A DNA stretch of 64,000 bases from Solanum dulcamara (Eukaryota > Streptophyta > Magnoliopsida > Solanales > Solanaceae), in NCBI RefSeq assembly GCF_947179165.1, contig NC_077243.1:7806001-7870000 (forward strand). Direction: 5' to 3'. Every line of letters starts with the position of its first letter. Positions within the stretch are counted from its first letter, which is position 1. Below the pieces are notes generated by a model. It saw only the letters and a list, made by a program, of their open reading frames with translations, did no database searches and was not told the DNA's origin. Shown one piece after another: positions 11,958-21,357 of this stretch. The position numbers were made by a program, and so were the translations under genes.

Positions 11958-12419
11958 CCAGATCCTATTAATATCCTTAAATCTTTTTGATGAGAGAACT
12001 CAAAATCATTCCATTTGGACTGCAAAAGAAGAATGGTGAGGTGCGGGAGGAATCATAGATTAACAAAAGCAATTTTGTGCTATAACTTGTATATTTTCTC
12101 ATGTAATAGCATTCCATTTAATTATAATATATGCATAACATTAAATTTTCTTTTTATTATGAAGTATAGGCTAATGAATTTTATGGAATTAAAGTCCATG
12201 TGAAATTTGGACTAACTCTTAAATTCAAGAACTATCAAGCTCAAATCAAAATAAATTGTTTAATGGTGTTCCAAAATATGAGCCTATTTTACTAGCCCAA
12301 GGTCCAAATAGCTATCTTAAGCCTATTCTCATCGCGTCATGTCATATGAATGAGTCAATACGATCAACCAAGTGGCAAGATATGTGGCATGGCAAGTCAA
12401 ATCACACGATCTATGCTTT

Positions 12420-12625
12420 TTAACTTGGCCTCATTTCATATTTATGCCCTCCAACTTTGAGTGTGCACAAGTAGGCACTTAAACTTATATAAAATTGAAT
12501 AAGTAGATACGCATGTCCTACACGGCACAATGCACGTAGGACACAAAATTGTCTTGTAGGATGCCATGTAGGACGAATATGTCTATTTGTTCAAGTTTTA
12601 AATAACTAAAATGTCTATTTTTGTA
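12420..12625. repeat. Dispersed repeat with GTAGGAC direct and inverted copies
   Basis: A non-coding segment carries internal copies of GTCCTACACGGCA, GTAGGACACAAAATTG, GTAGGATGCCATGTAGGACG and TGTCTATTTGTTCAAG. The sequence style is that of common dispersed repeats in nightshade genomes, but I cannot name the family or its ends. Confidence 0.35.
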
Positions 12626-12639
12626 TTAGTAAAGTTAGA

Positions 12640-13010
12640 AGTTATCGATGTCAGCTGAAGTCAAGTCAAGAATCATATTTATGTATTACATATGACATGT
12701 TCTGGCCAATTAGATTAGAGCTTATCACCGGATCATTATGATTGATTGGTATTTAATAATTAAATAAAATAGACCAATTAAATCAATCGAAAGAGTTCAC
12801 CTACATACAACTATTACTTTATACAACTATAAATAGAGATTTTCATAATATTAGAAAGAGACACGAAAAAGCGCATTTGCACACTACAAGAGAAAGCTCT
12901 TTTAAGATTTTTATATTCGAAGCATTCAAGAACTGAAACCGAAAGTCAAGAACAAACAAATCTAAAATTGTTCAATTCTTCTCTCAAGTCATATTATACA
13001 CACATTAATG
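12640..13010 (+). other. Promoter-like stretch with TATAAATAGAG, possibly LTR-derived
   Basis: ACTATAAATAGAGA at about 12828 is a strong TATA-box context, followed by a purine-rich leader-like segment (AAGAGACACGAAAAAGCGC) but no ORF. Such a promoter without a gene suggests a solo LTR or a dead element. No paired repeat is found in the window. Confidence 0.3.
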
Positions 13011-13014
13011 TAGG

Positions 13015-13620
13015 CAAATGCCTTTACTATTGATTAAACAACTATAGTGTTGTTGATATTACAAGATTACAAATTATAATTAAAAAATAAAATGAAGAAA
13101 ATAAATTCACTTTTTGGCTGAGGCGCGGATATCTCGCTCTATTTAAGGAGATTCAAGCCCATTGCAGTAAAAAAAATTACCGGTTCAGCAGTAGTCCTCT
13201 TGACTTGTCCCCTCTAGGATACAATAGCCTTATCACAAAATGTAACTCAACAAATTCTGAATAAGAGTTGAGTTTAAAGCTCCACAAATAAGAACACCTC
13301 CCTTCAACTTATAAGAACTCTTTTTTTTTTAACAAACTTAATGCACTTAATCTTATCTTATCTTTTATTCAAAACAAAGAAGACCTCTCTATTTATAGGA
13401 GAGGAAATCATTCAAAGATGAAAAAATAATGAAATTTCATTATTATCATTTAGTGCACCATTATGATTTAATGCACCACTTATTAGTGATAATTAGGTTA
13501 AAAATACATAATGAAATGAATAATCTTGCACTAACTAAAGATGATAATGAAAGACATTTTTATGCACTAAAGAGAGAATTATAACATATGCCACTTATGC
13601 AAATTAATATCACTCAATAT
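13015..13620 (-). mobile_element. Candidate solo LTR (Copia-like), minus orientation
   Basis: On the minus strand a TATA box (CCTATAAATAGAGAGG, near 13400) precedes about 300 bp with no ORF. That part ends in a segment containing CCTAGAGGGGACAAGTC and GCGAGATATCCGCGCCTCAGC, which resembles R-U5 parts of Solanaceae Copia LTRs as I remember them. Exact TG/CA ends and a 5-bp duplication could not be fixed, so the boundaries are approximate. Confidence 0.35.
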
Positions 13621-14305
13621 TGATATTAAAATGCTAAAACTAACCTATAGTTTTTTTGTTTTTTTTTTTAAATCTTTTTTACTTTAGAATGATTTTAAAT
13701 TATAATTTCGTTATATTATTCCATGTGTCAATATGCTAATCCTATGGTAGATACTATAGGATTAGTTACCTATTTTTGGCACGTTTCACTTATTAGAGGA
13801 TGTAGTTGAAGTGAGTTATACATCTAGCTCTTACGATTTTATTTAAATTTCCTTTTGATGATAAGGGAAATTCGTAACTGCTATTCTTTAGATACGTACA
13901 AGGTAAAAATTCCACTTTTATGCAATAGCTCGTAAATCAGACAATTTAGGTAAAGCTCAACCCAGAAGGCAAACTTCTTGCTTTTGCTACCAAGGAGTTT
14001 CGGACTTGAGACCTCCAACATTATGGAAGACTATTTTCCTCATATATAAACCTACACCAAACCTATAACATTTCCTTTTCTTTGTGTAGTATAATGAAGG
14101 ACCATATATACATTAGGTAGCAGTGCGACGTAAATATTACTCTCATTATTTTTTAAGATGTGGAAGTTTGATTAATATGAGTTAGTGTAAAGAATTATTT
14201 GTACTACCAAGTTACCTAAAGAATATCTACAAGACAAGTTACCTGTAATAATAGATAAAAATAATCTGATGATGTAGAATTTTTACACTAATGATATACA
14301 ACAAC

Positions 14306-14560
14306 AACAATAACCCAGTGAAATCCCACAACGTGGGGTCTGGGGAGGGTTAAATGTACGCAGACCTTACTCCTACCAAAGTAGGACAACTGTTTTCGAG
14401 AGACCCTCGGCTCAAAAGAAGCATAAAAAGAGGTCAGATAAGGCTAAGAAGTTCAAAGCGATATGGGAAAGCAAAAATAACGAATAACGCAAATAACGAA
14501 AGCGGCACAGATTAAATAGAGTAATCAGAGTACAGAAAGAAATAGAGAGATAACTTAAAT
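14306..14560 (-). mobile_element. 5'-truncated RTE LINE 3' end
   Basis: Starting with (CAA)n at 14306 on the plus strand, about 250 bp run colinear with 33362-33620 of the RTE LINE in the enolase intron. Shared blocks are CCCAGTGAAATCCCACAACG, GTACGCAGACCTTACTCCTACC, GAGAGACCCTCGGCTCAAAA and AGGTCAGATAAGG. It therefore belongs to the LINE 3' UTR and not merely to a SINE tail. No flanking duplication was identified. Confidence 0.75.
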
Positions 14561-14614
14561 TCGATTAATATTTGATAGTACTTGTAAGTTCCCGCCAGCG
14601 AATATCCCTCTAGC

Positions 14615-15127
14615 TCCCTTTCATGACCACTCTAAAAGAGGAAGAAGCTAGTAAATAAGCAGCTCTGTTGGATCCGTGATAGATCAAACAAATTACATAT
14701 ATATGAATTCGATTGTGTTAAAAAGTGGATTTTAAAATGTATATCTAACTCCATCTATACTTGTTTTTCACGCATATATAGGGTTTTACCCCAAAGCTCA
14801 CTTGATTCTATCGAACCTGCAAACTCATTATAAGAATCACCACTGTTATGTAAATTTAATTGGGTTATACTGACCATCAATATTTTTAAAAAAATTTAAT
14901 AAGGTATTAGAAGAGTCATCCTTATTTCATGATATTCCCAACATTGAGCCCTCATCTTATATTATTCACGCTCCAATTAACCAAATCTGAATTGGGGGTG
15001 GGGGGCGAGTTAGATTGTCTCACATTGTTTCACCTCAGGTCTATTTTCTTAACATTAACATGGTAGGGGTGGTGGACAATTGGTAGTATAAGTATCAACA
15101 GATCATTATTTTATTGATTACACCAAC
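14615..15127 (+). repeat. Duplicated SSL upstream region (copy 1)
   Basis: This promoter-proximal segment is similar to 18190-18733 upstream of the second SSL copy. Shared blocks include GCTAGTAAAT, a CTATAT..TTGTTTTT..CACATATATAGG stretch and GGTGGACAATTGGTAGTATAAGTATCAACAG / GGTGGGCAATTGCTAGTATAAGTATCAACAG just before the start site. It shows that the tandem duplication included upstream sequence. Confidence 0.75.
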
Positions 15128-15392
15128 TTGGAAACAATCTCAATTACGAAAACAATATTCCTTCTCCAGATTTGGATATTGCTATATGTTTCCTCCAGTG
15201 TTGCTCACTGTCAATTCCCAGCACTTAGGAAGCTCCAACTTCCATTACGAGTCGTTGGCCCTGAATCTGTTGCTTTCGATAAAAAAGGTGACGGACCTTA
15301 CACTGGTGTTGCAGATGGCAGAATAATCAAATATCAAGGTCCAAAACTTGGCTTCACTGATTTTGCTATAACATCACCAAATAGGTAACTAA

Positions 15393-15755
15393 GAGCACGT
15401 TTGGATTGGCTTTAAGTTGGTCAAAACCAACTTAAAACTCCTTTTCAGCTTTTGGACGTGTTTGCGTTTTTAAAGTCAATTAAAATTGAAAAGTTAGGAT
15501 TCCTAACTTTTTTTTTCTAAGTGCTTTAAGTCATTTTCTTTGACCATGGAAATTACTTTTATATCCCTTATATTTTAACTAAATTTCCAAACTACCCTTT
15601 TTATTCTTTTAACCCTAAAATTCACATAATTTTCCTCATTTAAGCACTTTTATCCAAACACTCAACTGCTTATTTATAAAAATAACTTTCAGCACTTTAA
15701 AGTTTTAAAAGCACTTCATACATAAAAGTTACTTTTTTTAAGCCCATCCGGGCTC
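15393..15755. mobile_element. Tourist-like MITE in SSL copy 1 intron 1
   Basis: The 363-bp stretch begins GAGCACGTTTGGATTGGCTTTAA and ends TTAAGCCCATCCGGGCTC, which are imperfect inverted repeats. It is bounded by TAA at 15390-15392 and 15756-15758, the usual PIF/Harbinger target duplication. It is absent from the corresponding intron of SSL copy 2, which is about 100 bp long. No transposase is encoded. Confidence 0.7.
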
Positions 15756-15966
15756 TAAATTCAATTTCTAAGTTTGAGTTTTATTTTTCTTGTCCTTATA
15801 TTATGTACTTTTAGGACCAATAAAAGATGTGATGGCACAAATGACCTAAAATCACAACGAATATGTGGGAACCCGTTGGGCCTTGAGTTTTACGACAAAA
15901 CTGGAGACCTCTACACAGTTGATGCATATTATGGACTTTTGGTGGTTGGACCAACCAGAGTACTTG

Positions 15967-16842
15967 AAGCTTTTGGCCAAAAACATTCTTAAACTATACC
16001 CCAAATTTAAATTACATCCTTAAAATATATTTTTTGACAGAAAATATCCTCCAAGTATTTGAAAGTTAACAATTTTCATCCTTCAGTTAGATACTATCAA
16101 AAAATTAAAGGATCCTACAAAAACATGTGCAATTCATGTGAACAAAAAGTTTTTCTGCATAATTCGTTACCTTCTATAAAAAGCTCTTGAAAAAAAAAGA
16201 ATATTAAAAATTGTGAACACCATTACTTGCTGAAACAAAAAATGTTAGGAAAACGTGAGGATACATGATTTGCTCTTCTTCTCGATTACCAAAGGAAAAA
16301 AGCTGGAGCTTAATTATCTTTACCTTTTTTAAAGTCAAATTGTAGTTAGATCAATAATTTTTCAGTGCAATCTGATATTAAGGTGATCAAAATTCTATTT
16401 ATGTCTCGCATTCGAGTTTTTAATCAAAATTCTGATTATGTCTCCATTTGAGTTTCATTCTCCATTATTAGAAGTGGAAGTCTCCTACAAACATCGCTTA
16501 AGCAGATTCAGTTGAGAAGAAACATATTTCAACTGATAATTTTTTAATATTAAATCACATGAAAAATAAATGAAAAAAACTGTGAATTAAAAGATTTTGC
16601 ATAATACTAAACTCAATTGCCCCAAAAGTTCATGATAATATTTTTGGCATATTTTAGAATAATAAATACAAATGGGTGACTTGATTTTTGTAGGATCTGT
16701 TAGTTTTCTGAAAAATTCTAACAGAAGGATGAAAATTGTTAAATTTTAAATACTTGGAAGATGTTTTCTGCTAAGAATAATATTTTAAGAGTGTAATCTA
16801 AGCTTGGGGTATAGTTTAAGGATGATTTTGGCCAAAAACTCG
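15967..16842. mobile_element. Mutator-like foldback MITE inserted in SSL exon 2
   Basis: The element has long imperfect terminal inverted repeats of roughly 160 bp. The left arm reads TTTTGGCCAAAAACATTC, then TTAAACTATACCCC. The reverse of the right arm (about 16680-16842) repeats this order, and the match extends inward to a GGATCCTACAAAAA / GATCCTACAAAAA block. A 9-bp direct repeat with one mismatch flanks it (GAGTACTTG at 15958-15966, GAGGACTTG at 16843-16851), as for Mutator-like elements. Removing the element and one repeat gives the uninterrupted SSL frame VVGPTRGLATQLVTSFEG. It encodes no transposase. Confidence 0.8.
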
Positions 16843-17563
16843 GAGGACTTGCTACACAGCTTGTTACTAGCTTTGAGGGTACTCGTGTTGGCTTTCTCGA
16901 TGCACTAAACATTGACCAGAAAACCGGAGTCATTTATTTTGTAGATGCAGGAGCAATATTCCGAATTGGGTTAGTCCCTCTAAAAATTATTTTGCAAAAA
17001 GTACATTTAATATGCAAAAAGAGGTAAACTAACTGAATTTTAAACTACTTGGCAGTGACAGGACTACAATAGCTGAAAGTGGAGATACATCAGGGAGATT
17101 GTTCAAGTATGATATAGCAACAAAACAGGTCACATTATTGCTAAGAGGACTTTCAGGGCCAGTAGGATTGTCACTCAGCAAAGATAGTTCATATGTCTTG
17201 ATCACGGAATATATAGCTCAAAGAACTCGGAGGTTTTGGCTCAAAGGTCCAAAAGCAAATTCATCCGATGTTTTCAGAAAGGTTGAAGGAATTCCAGATA
17301 ACATAAGGACTGCGTTGGGGGACTTTGGGGTGGCTATTGCCAACACGAAACAAAATACTACATATTCGATAGGACAAAGGATCAATCAGTTGGGAAAGAT
17401 TGTGGAAACACGTAATTTCACAGCTCAATATAATGATACTCCTCTTGGCCTTACTTTAGTTCAAGAATATAAAGGCAAGCTTTATATTGGGTCTTTAGAC
17501 CAGAACTTCATTGGTGTTTACAGAGCATTTGTCCAGAACGTCATTGGAGTTTACACAGTTTGA

Positions 17564-18189
17564 TGTCTTTCGCTTCTCAATAATAAGCTTTATGATACTA
17601 CCTACACCAAATAAAAATGATGCAGATACAGCTTATCATCTGTGCTATGTGCACAGTGATCTTGAATTTATAAAAGTAATTTCTTACTATTAACACTATG
17701 CATTTTCCATGTAATATCAATTCCCAGTTGGTTAATGTATACAGAATTTTAATTTTACTTTCAACCGTGAGTATTTGACATTTCTACTCGCCTATTGGAA
17801 TATGAACCACACTTTTTGGCTGGTCTAGCTTGAATCATATTGATGAAAAAACTACGGTTATTTGAAACCAAAGAAAATAATATACACAATTATTGGAGGC
17901 ATCTGCTGGACTATTGATGAGACAACTACCGTATTTTTTAAATAAACTTTAAAATGTTTTGGTGCCATGAATGATTTGAAATACTATAACAATTCATCTC
18001 ATCTAGTTTAGATTTTGAAATGGATCAGCAGGGAAATAGGATTAATTACTTAATTTGAGCAAGTTTCATCACTTACTAGACTGTATAGCTGAAGCTAGCT
18101 AAATATACAGCTAGCTCTTTCTTGGTGACCACAAAGATTTGACATTGAAATTTTCTTTTAAGACCCCCCCCCTCCCAACCCACACCCTC
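17564..18189. other. Spacer between SSL copies
   Basis: No gene is seen. The part around 17700-17830 (TCCCAGTTGGTTAATGTATACA; GTCTAGCTTGAATCAT; CCTATTGGAATATGAACCACAC) resembles 20080-20200 downstream of copy 2, so the 3' flank was duplicated with the gene. Confidence 0.6.
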
Positions 18190-18733
18190 CAATGTCTACT
18201 CGAAAAGAGAGGGACGCTAGTAAATCAGAGGCTCTGGATCAGTGGCAGATTAAGAATTTTGATATGATTTCTTAGTTAAAATCCTGAATTTGGAAATGTA
18301 TACGTAACTGTCTATATTTGTTTTTTTACACATATATAGGTTTTCACTCCATAACACTTTATATGTCAATCAGCAAACTCATTGTAAGAGTTGTTATTGT
18401 TGTGTTAGATTGTCTCATATTGGTTGAGGGAAGTACTTGTCTCCTTATATGATCTTGGACAAACATCGAACGAACTTTTGATATAGTTGAGTTAGACCCA
18501 TGATCTTTTTTTTTATAAATATCAGAGAGGTAGACTTATCCCTAATTCTTGACTTATTCAATGTTGAGCCGTAATCTAATCAAATCTGGGAGGGGAGGGA
18601 GGGGGAAAGGGTGTTAGGCTCAACTATTGAGATTGAATTAGACCCAATCTATTTTCTTTAACAAGCTAGGGGCGGTGGGCAATTGCTAGTATAAGTATCA
18701 ACAGCATATCATTTTACTGGGTACACCAGAAAG
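18190..18733 (+). repeat. Duplicated SSL upstream region (copy 2)
   Basis: This is the counterpart of 14615-15127 upstream of SSL copy 1, ending in the same TAGTATAAGTATCAACAG block before the start codon. Confidence 0.75.
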
Positions 18734-19906
18734 ATGGAAACAATCTCAATTAAAAAAACAGTATTGTTGGTCCAGATTTGGATCATGCTAAATGTTTCTC
18801 CTAGTGTTGCTCGCTGTCGATTTCCAGCATTTAGCAAGCTCCAACTTCCATCACGAACCATAGGCCCTGAGGCTCTGCTTTCGATTGAAAAGGTGACGGA
18901 CCTTACACAGGTATTGCAGATGGCAGAGTAGTCAAATATCAAGGTCTAAAAGTTGGCTTCACTGATTTTGCTGTTAAATCACCAAATAGATAAATTTTTC
19001 ATATTGAAAAAGAGTAAACTCCCCCTTCATCTACTTCATACTCAAAGTTTGATATTCTTTTGTTTTCTTCATACTGTTCCTCTTCAGGACCAAGGAGAGA
19101 TGTGATGGAAAAAATGGCCCAGAATTACAACAAATATGTGGACGACCATTTGGCCTTGGATTTTACAACACTGGTGACCTCTACATAACTGATGCATATT
19201 ATGGACTCGTGGTGGTTAGACCAAGCGGAGGGCTTGTTACAAGTGTTACTAGCTTTGAGGGCAGGCATTTTGCCTTTCTCGATGGACTAGACATCGATCA
19301 AAATAACGGAGCAATTTATTTCGTAGATTCAGGAGCTATATTCCAAACTGGATTAGTCGCATAAAAACTTATCTTATGTCCAATTTAATTTTTCCAGTAT
19401 TACTTTGAATATTCTTAAGAAAGAGGGGTTACTAAATCAAAATAACTTGAAAACTTTTGGCAGCAACAGGACTAGAATAGTTGAAAGCGGAGATACATCA
19501 GGGAGATTGTTCAAGTATGATATCGTAACAAAACAGGTCACATTATTGCTAAGTGGACTTTCAGGGCCAGCTGGGGTGGCACTCAGCAAAGATAATTCAT
19601 ATGTCTTGATCACAGATTATATTGCTCAAAGAATTCAGAGGTTTTGGCTCAAAGGCGCAAAAGCAAATTCATCAGATGTTTTCACAAATGTTGATGGAAA
19701 TCCAGATAACATTAAGAGGACCATGAAACAACCTACTACATTTTCAGTAGGACAAAGGATCAGTCAATTCAGAGAAGTCGTGGAAAGTTTGTAATTTCAC
19801 AGCTCAATATAATAGTTCTAGTGGGATAACTGAAATTCAAGAATATAATGGCAGACTTTATGTTGGGTCTGTAGACCAGAACTTCATTGGTGTTTTTAGA
19901 GTTTGA
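18734..19906 (+). pseudogene. Strictosidine synthase-like gene, copy 2: frameshifts and two lost splice donors
   Basis: Exon equivalents are 18734-18988, 19088-19351 and 19464-19906. This copy keeps the ATG (METISIKKTVLLVQIWIM). After IGPEA, a one-base deletion relative to copy 1 (GCTCTGCTTTCG versus TCTGTTGCTTTCG) shifts the frame to an early TAG at 18929. The donor after exon 1 reads AATAG|AT where copy 1 has AATAG|GT. The donor after exon 2 reads CTGG|AT where copy 1 has TTGG|GT. The last exon has a deletion after NPDNIK and a further frameshift near GTGGAAAGTTTGTAATTTC. The encoded blocks still read as SSL (ICGRPFGLGFYNTGDLYITDAYYGLVVV; GDTSGRLFKYDIVTKQVTLLLSGLSG). Four independent lesions make this a clear pseudogene. 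Confidence 0.92.
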
Positions 19907-20594
19907 TGTCTTCTATCGTTCAAGAATAAGCTTTATGATATAAAGCATTTACTATCTACTCTAAATAAAAAGGTTGTAGACCTTACTTAAAGCATAACAA
20001 TTGTACTACCTGGACAGTGATCTTGAACTTACAAAAGAAATTGTGGACTATTCCAACAATGCATTTTCATGTAATGTCAATTTCCAGTTAGTTAATGTAC
20101 ACAAAATTTTAATTTACTCATCAATTACCCAGATAACTTTGGATAATTTTAGCCGTCTATTGGAGTACGAACCACACTTGGTAGCAGGTCTAGTTTGAAT
20201 TATCGACAAGGGTCAGTGACTTGTTTTACCATTACTATTGGACTACTGATAGGACTAAGAACCAAACATCATCAATCTCATCCAGAGTTTTTTAGGATGA
20301 TAAATGATTTTTGAAGTAACAACTTTCTTTGTACTATTATTTTGCCTACCTTTGAACAAATTTCCATCCTCTCAAGAGCCTATGAACTTAGTGTTCCATA
20401 TCCTCACTCCCTCTTTTTAATTGACCAATAAAAAAGTAAAAAAGAACAGGTGGAAGCTTGAAATGGTTTATTTTCAAACAGGTCCTTCGGAATATTAGTT
20501 ATTCCTCTCTCTTTGTTCTAATTGCAATTTCCTAAGGTTTGTTTACATTTATTTTCCTTCTTTTTGAACCGGTACTCTTTACATGATATAGTCA

Positions 20595-20880
20595 TATGCT
20601 TCCCCTTTAAGAAAGAAAAATGCATCGGCAATAATGGCCTTAATACACAAACCAATATGTGGAGGACCCCGAGCCTTCAATTTCACCACCTAATTAGTGA
20701 CCTATAAATGGATGATATCAGTCATGGCCTCATGGTTGTTGTTGATAGATGAGCCCAAGTATAGACAGCGCCCTTTGCCTATCGTAACTTACTAGACTTC
20801 AATAATGATGCCAGAGTTATTTACTTTGTAATTTCACAAGCCATTATGTGTCCCAGGTTAGACAATCTCATATTCCATCT
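20595..20880 (+). pseudogene. Third strictosidine synthase-like relic (exon 2 only)
   Basis: Blocks corresponding to SSL exon 2 survive out of frame with each other: EKCIGNNGLNTQTN-MW (20610-20660), a Leu-Gln-Phe-His stretch, SDL, then FAYRNLLDFNNDARVIYFVISQAI (20780-20850). In-frame stops and missing segments rule out function. It lies downstream of copy 2 in the same orientation, consistent with a tandem array. Confidence 0.65.
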
Positions 20881-21357
20881 TCCTCAATAAAATTTATAAT
20901 GATCATCACAGTACAGGGATTAACTTAATATGCTTAGCAGTGGAATAACAGTGCAACAGAAAACTGCTAGCTGAAATAGGGCCTGAATTATTTTACAGGC
21001 AGCTCACAATTACAGGCAAAGGCACGGGGAGCAATTAATACTGCAGAAGATTAAACGGACATGAACAAGCAATGTTAATTGGATAATCGCTTAGTTGTTT
21101 ATATGATCTTGGTGGTTAATTATCTATGCAAACATATGGAATATTTGCATCTGTTCAGATACTCATAATATCAAGAGGCTTTAACTTTTTGTTTTTCCGT
21201 ACTTATCATTGATCATGTCCTAGTGAACCACTTACTGTTATCGCTCACATATTAGGCATTTCAAAACGAAGAAATATATCACATCGAAAACTTCTTACAT
21301 GACTTATAGGAATCCACTGGAGCACTTCTTTACAGCACTAGTGAATTAAGCCACTGC
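20881..21357. other. Spacer and MIS12 3' region
   Basis: No coding similarity is seen beyond possible traces of SSL exon 3 near 20930-20980. The right part presumably holds the MIS12 3' UTR. Confidence 0.5.

Larger units (their letters stand above)
15128..17563 (+). pseudogene. Strictosidine synthase-like gene, copy 1: start codon lost and exon 2 split by a transposon
   Basis: Three exons are recognisable: 15128-15384, 15815-15957 continued at 16843-16969, and 17056-17563 (TGA). They encode a secreted-type N-terminus (ETISITKTIFLLQIWILLYVSSSVAHCQ) and a six-bladed propeller protein of the strictosidine synthase-like family (VGPESVAFDKKGDGPYTGVADGRI; ICGNPLGLEFYDKTGDLYTVDAYYGLLVVGP; GDTSGRLFKYDIATKQVTLLLRGLSGPVGLSLSKD). 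The codon aligned with the ATG of copy 2 is TTG, and no upstream in-frame ATG precedes a stop. An 876-bp inverted-repeat element interrupts exon 2 and brings a stop (TAA) into frame. Splice sites are otherwise sound. Near the end, an in-frame 33-bp duplication repeats QNFIGVYRAFV as QNVIGVYTV. Such proteins are vacuolar or secreted hydrolase-like propellers; true strictosidine synthase activity is not implied. Confidence 0.85.

Noticed and set aside
13331..13620. Possible tRNA or snoRNA features in the repeats upstream of SSL copy 1
   Set aside because: No A/B boxes, cloverleaf or C/D-H/ACA boxes could be made out. Repeated TTATCTTATC motifs are simple sequence.
15967..15992. A 14-bp target duplication TTTTGGCCAAAAAC around the element in SSL exon 2
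   Set aside because: The block is a palindrome shared by both inverted termini. Using it as the duplication would leave about ten extra codons in the restored exon, while the 9-bp repeat outside it restores the family frame.
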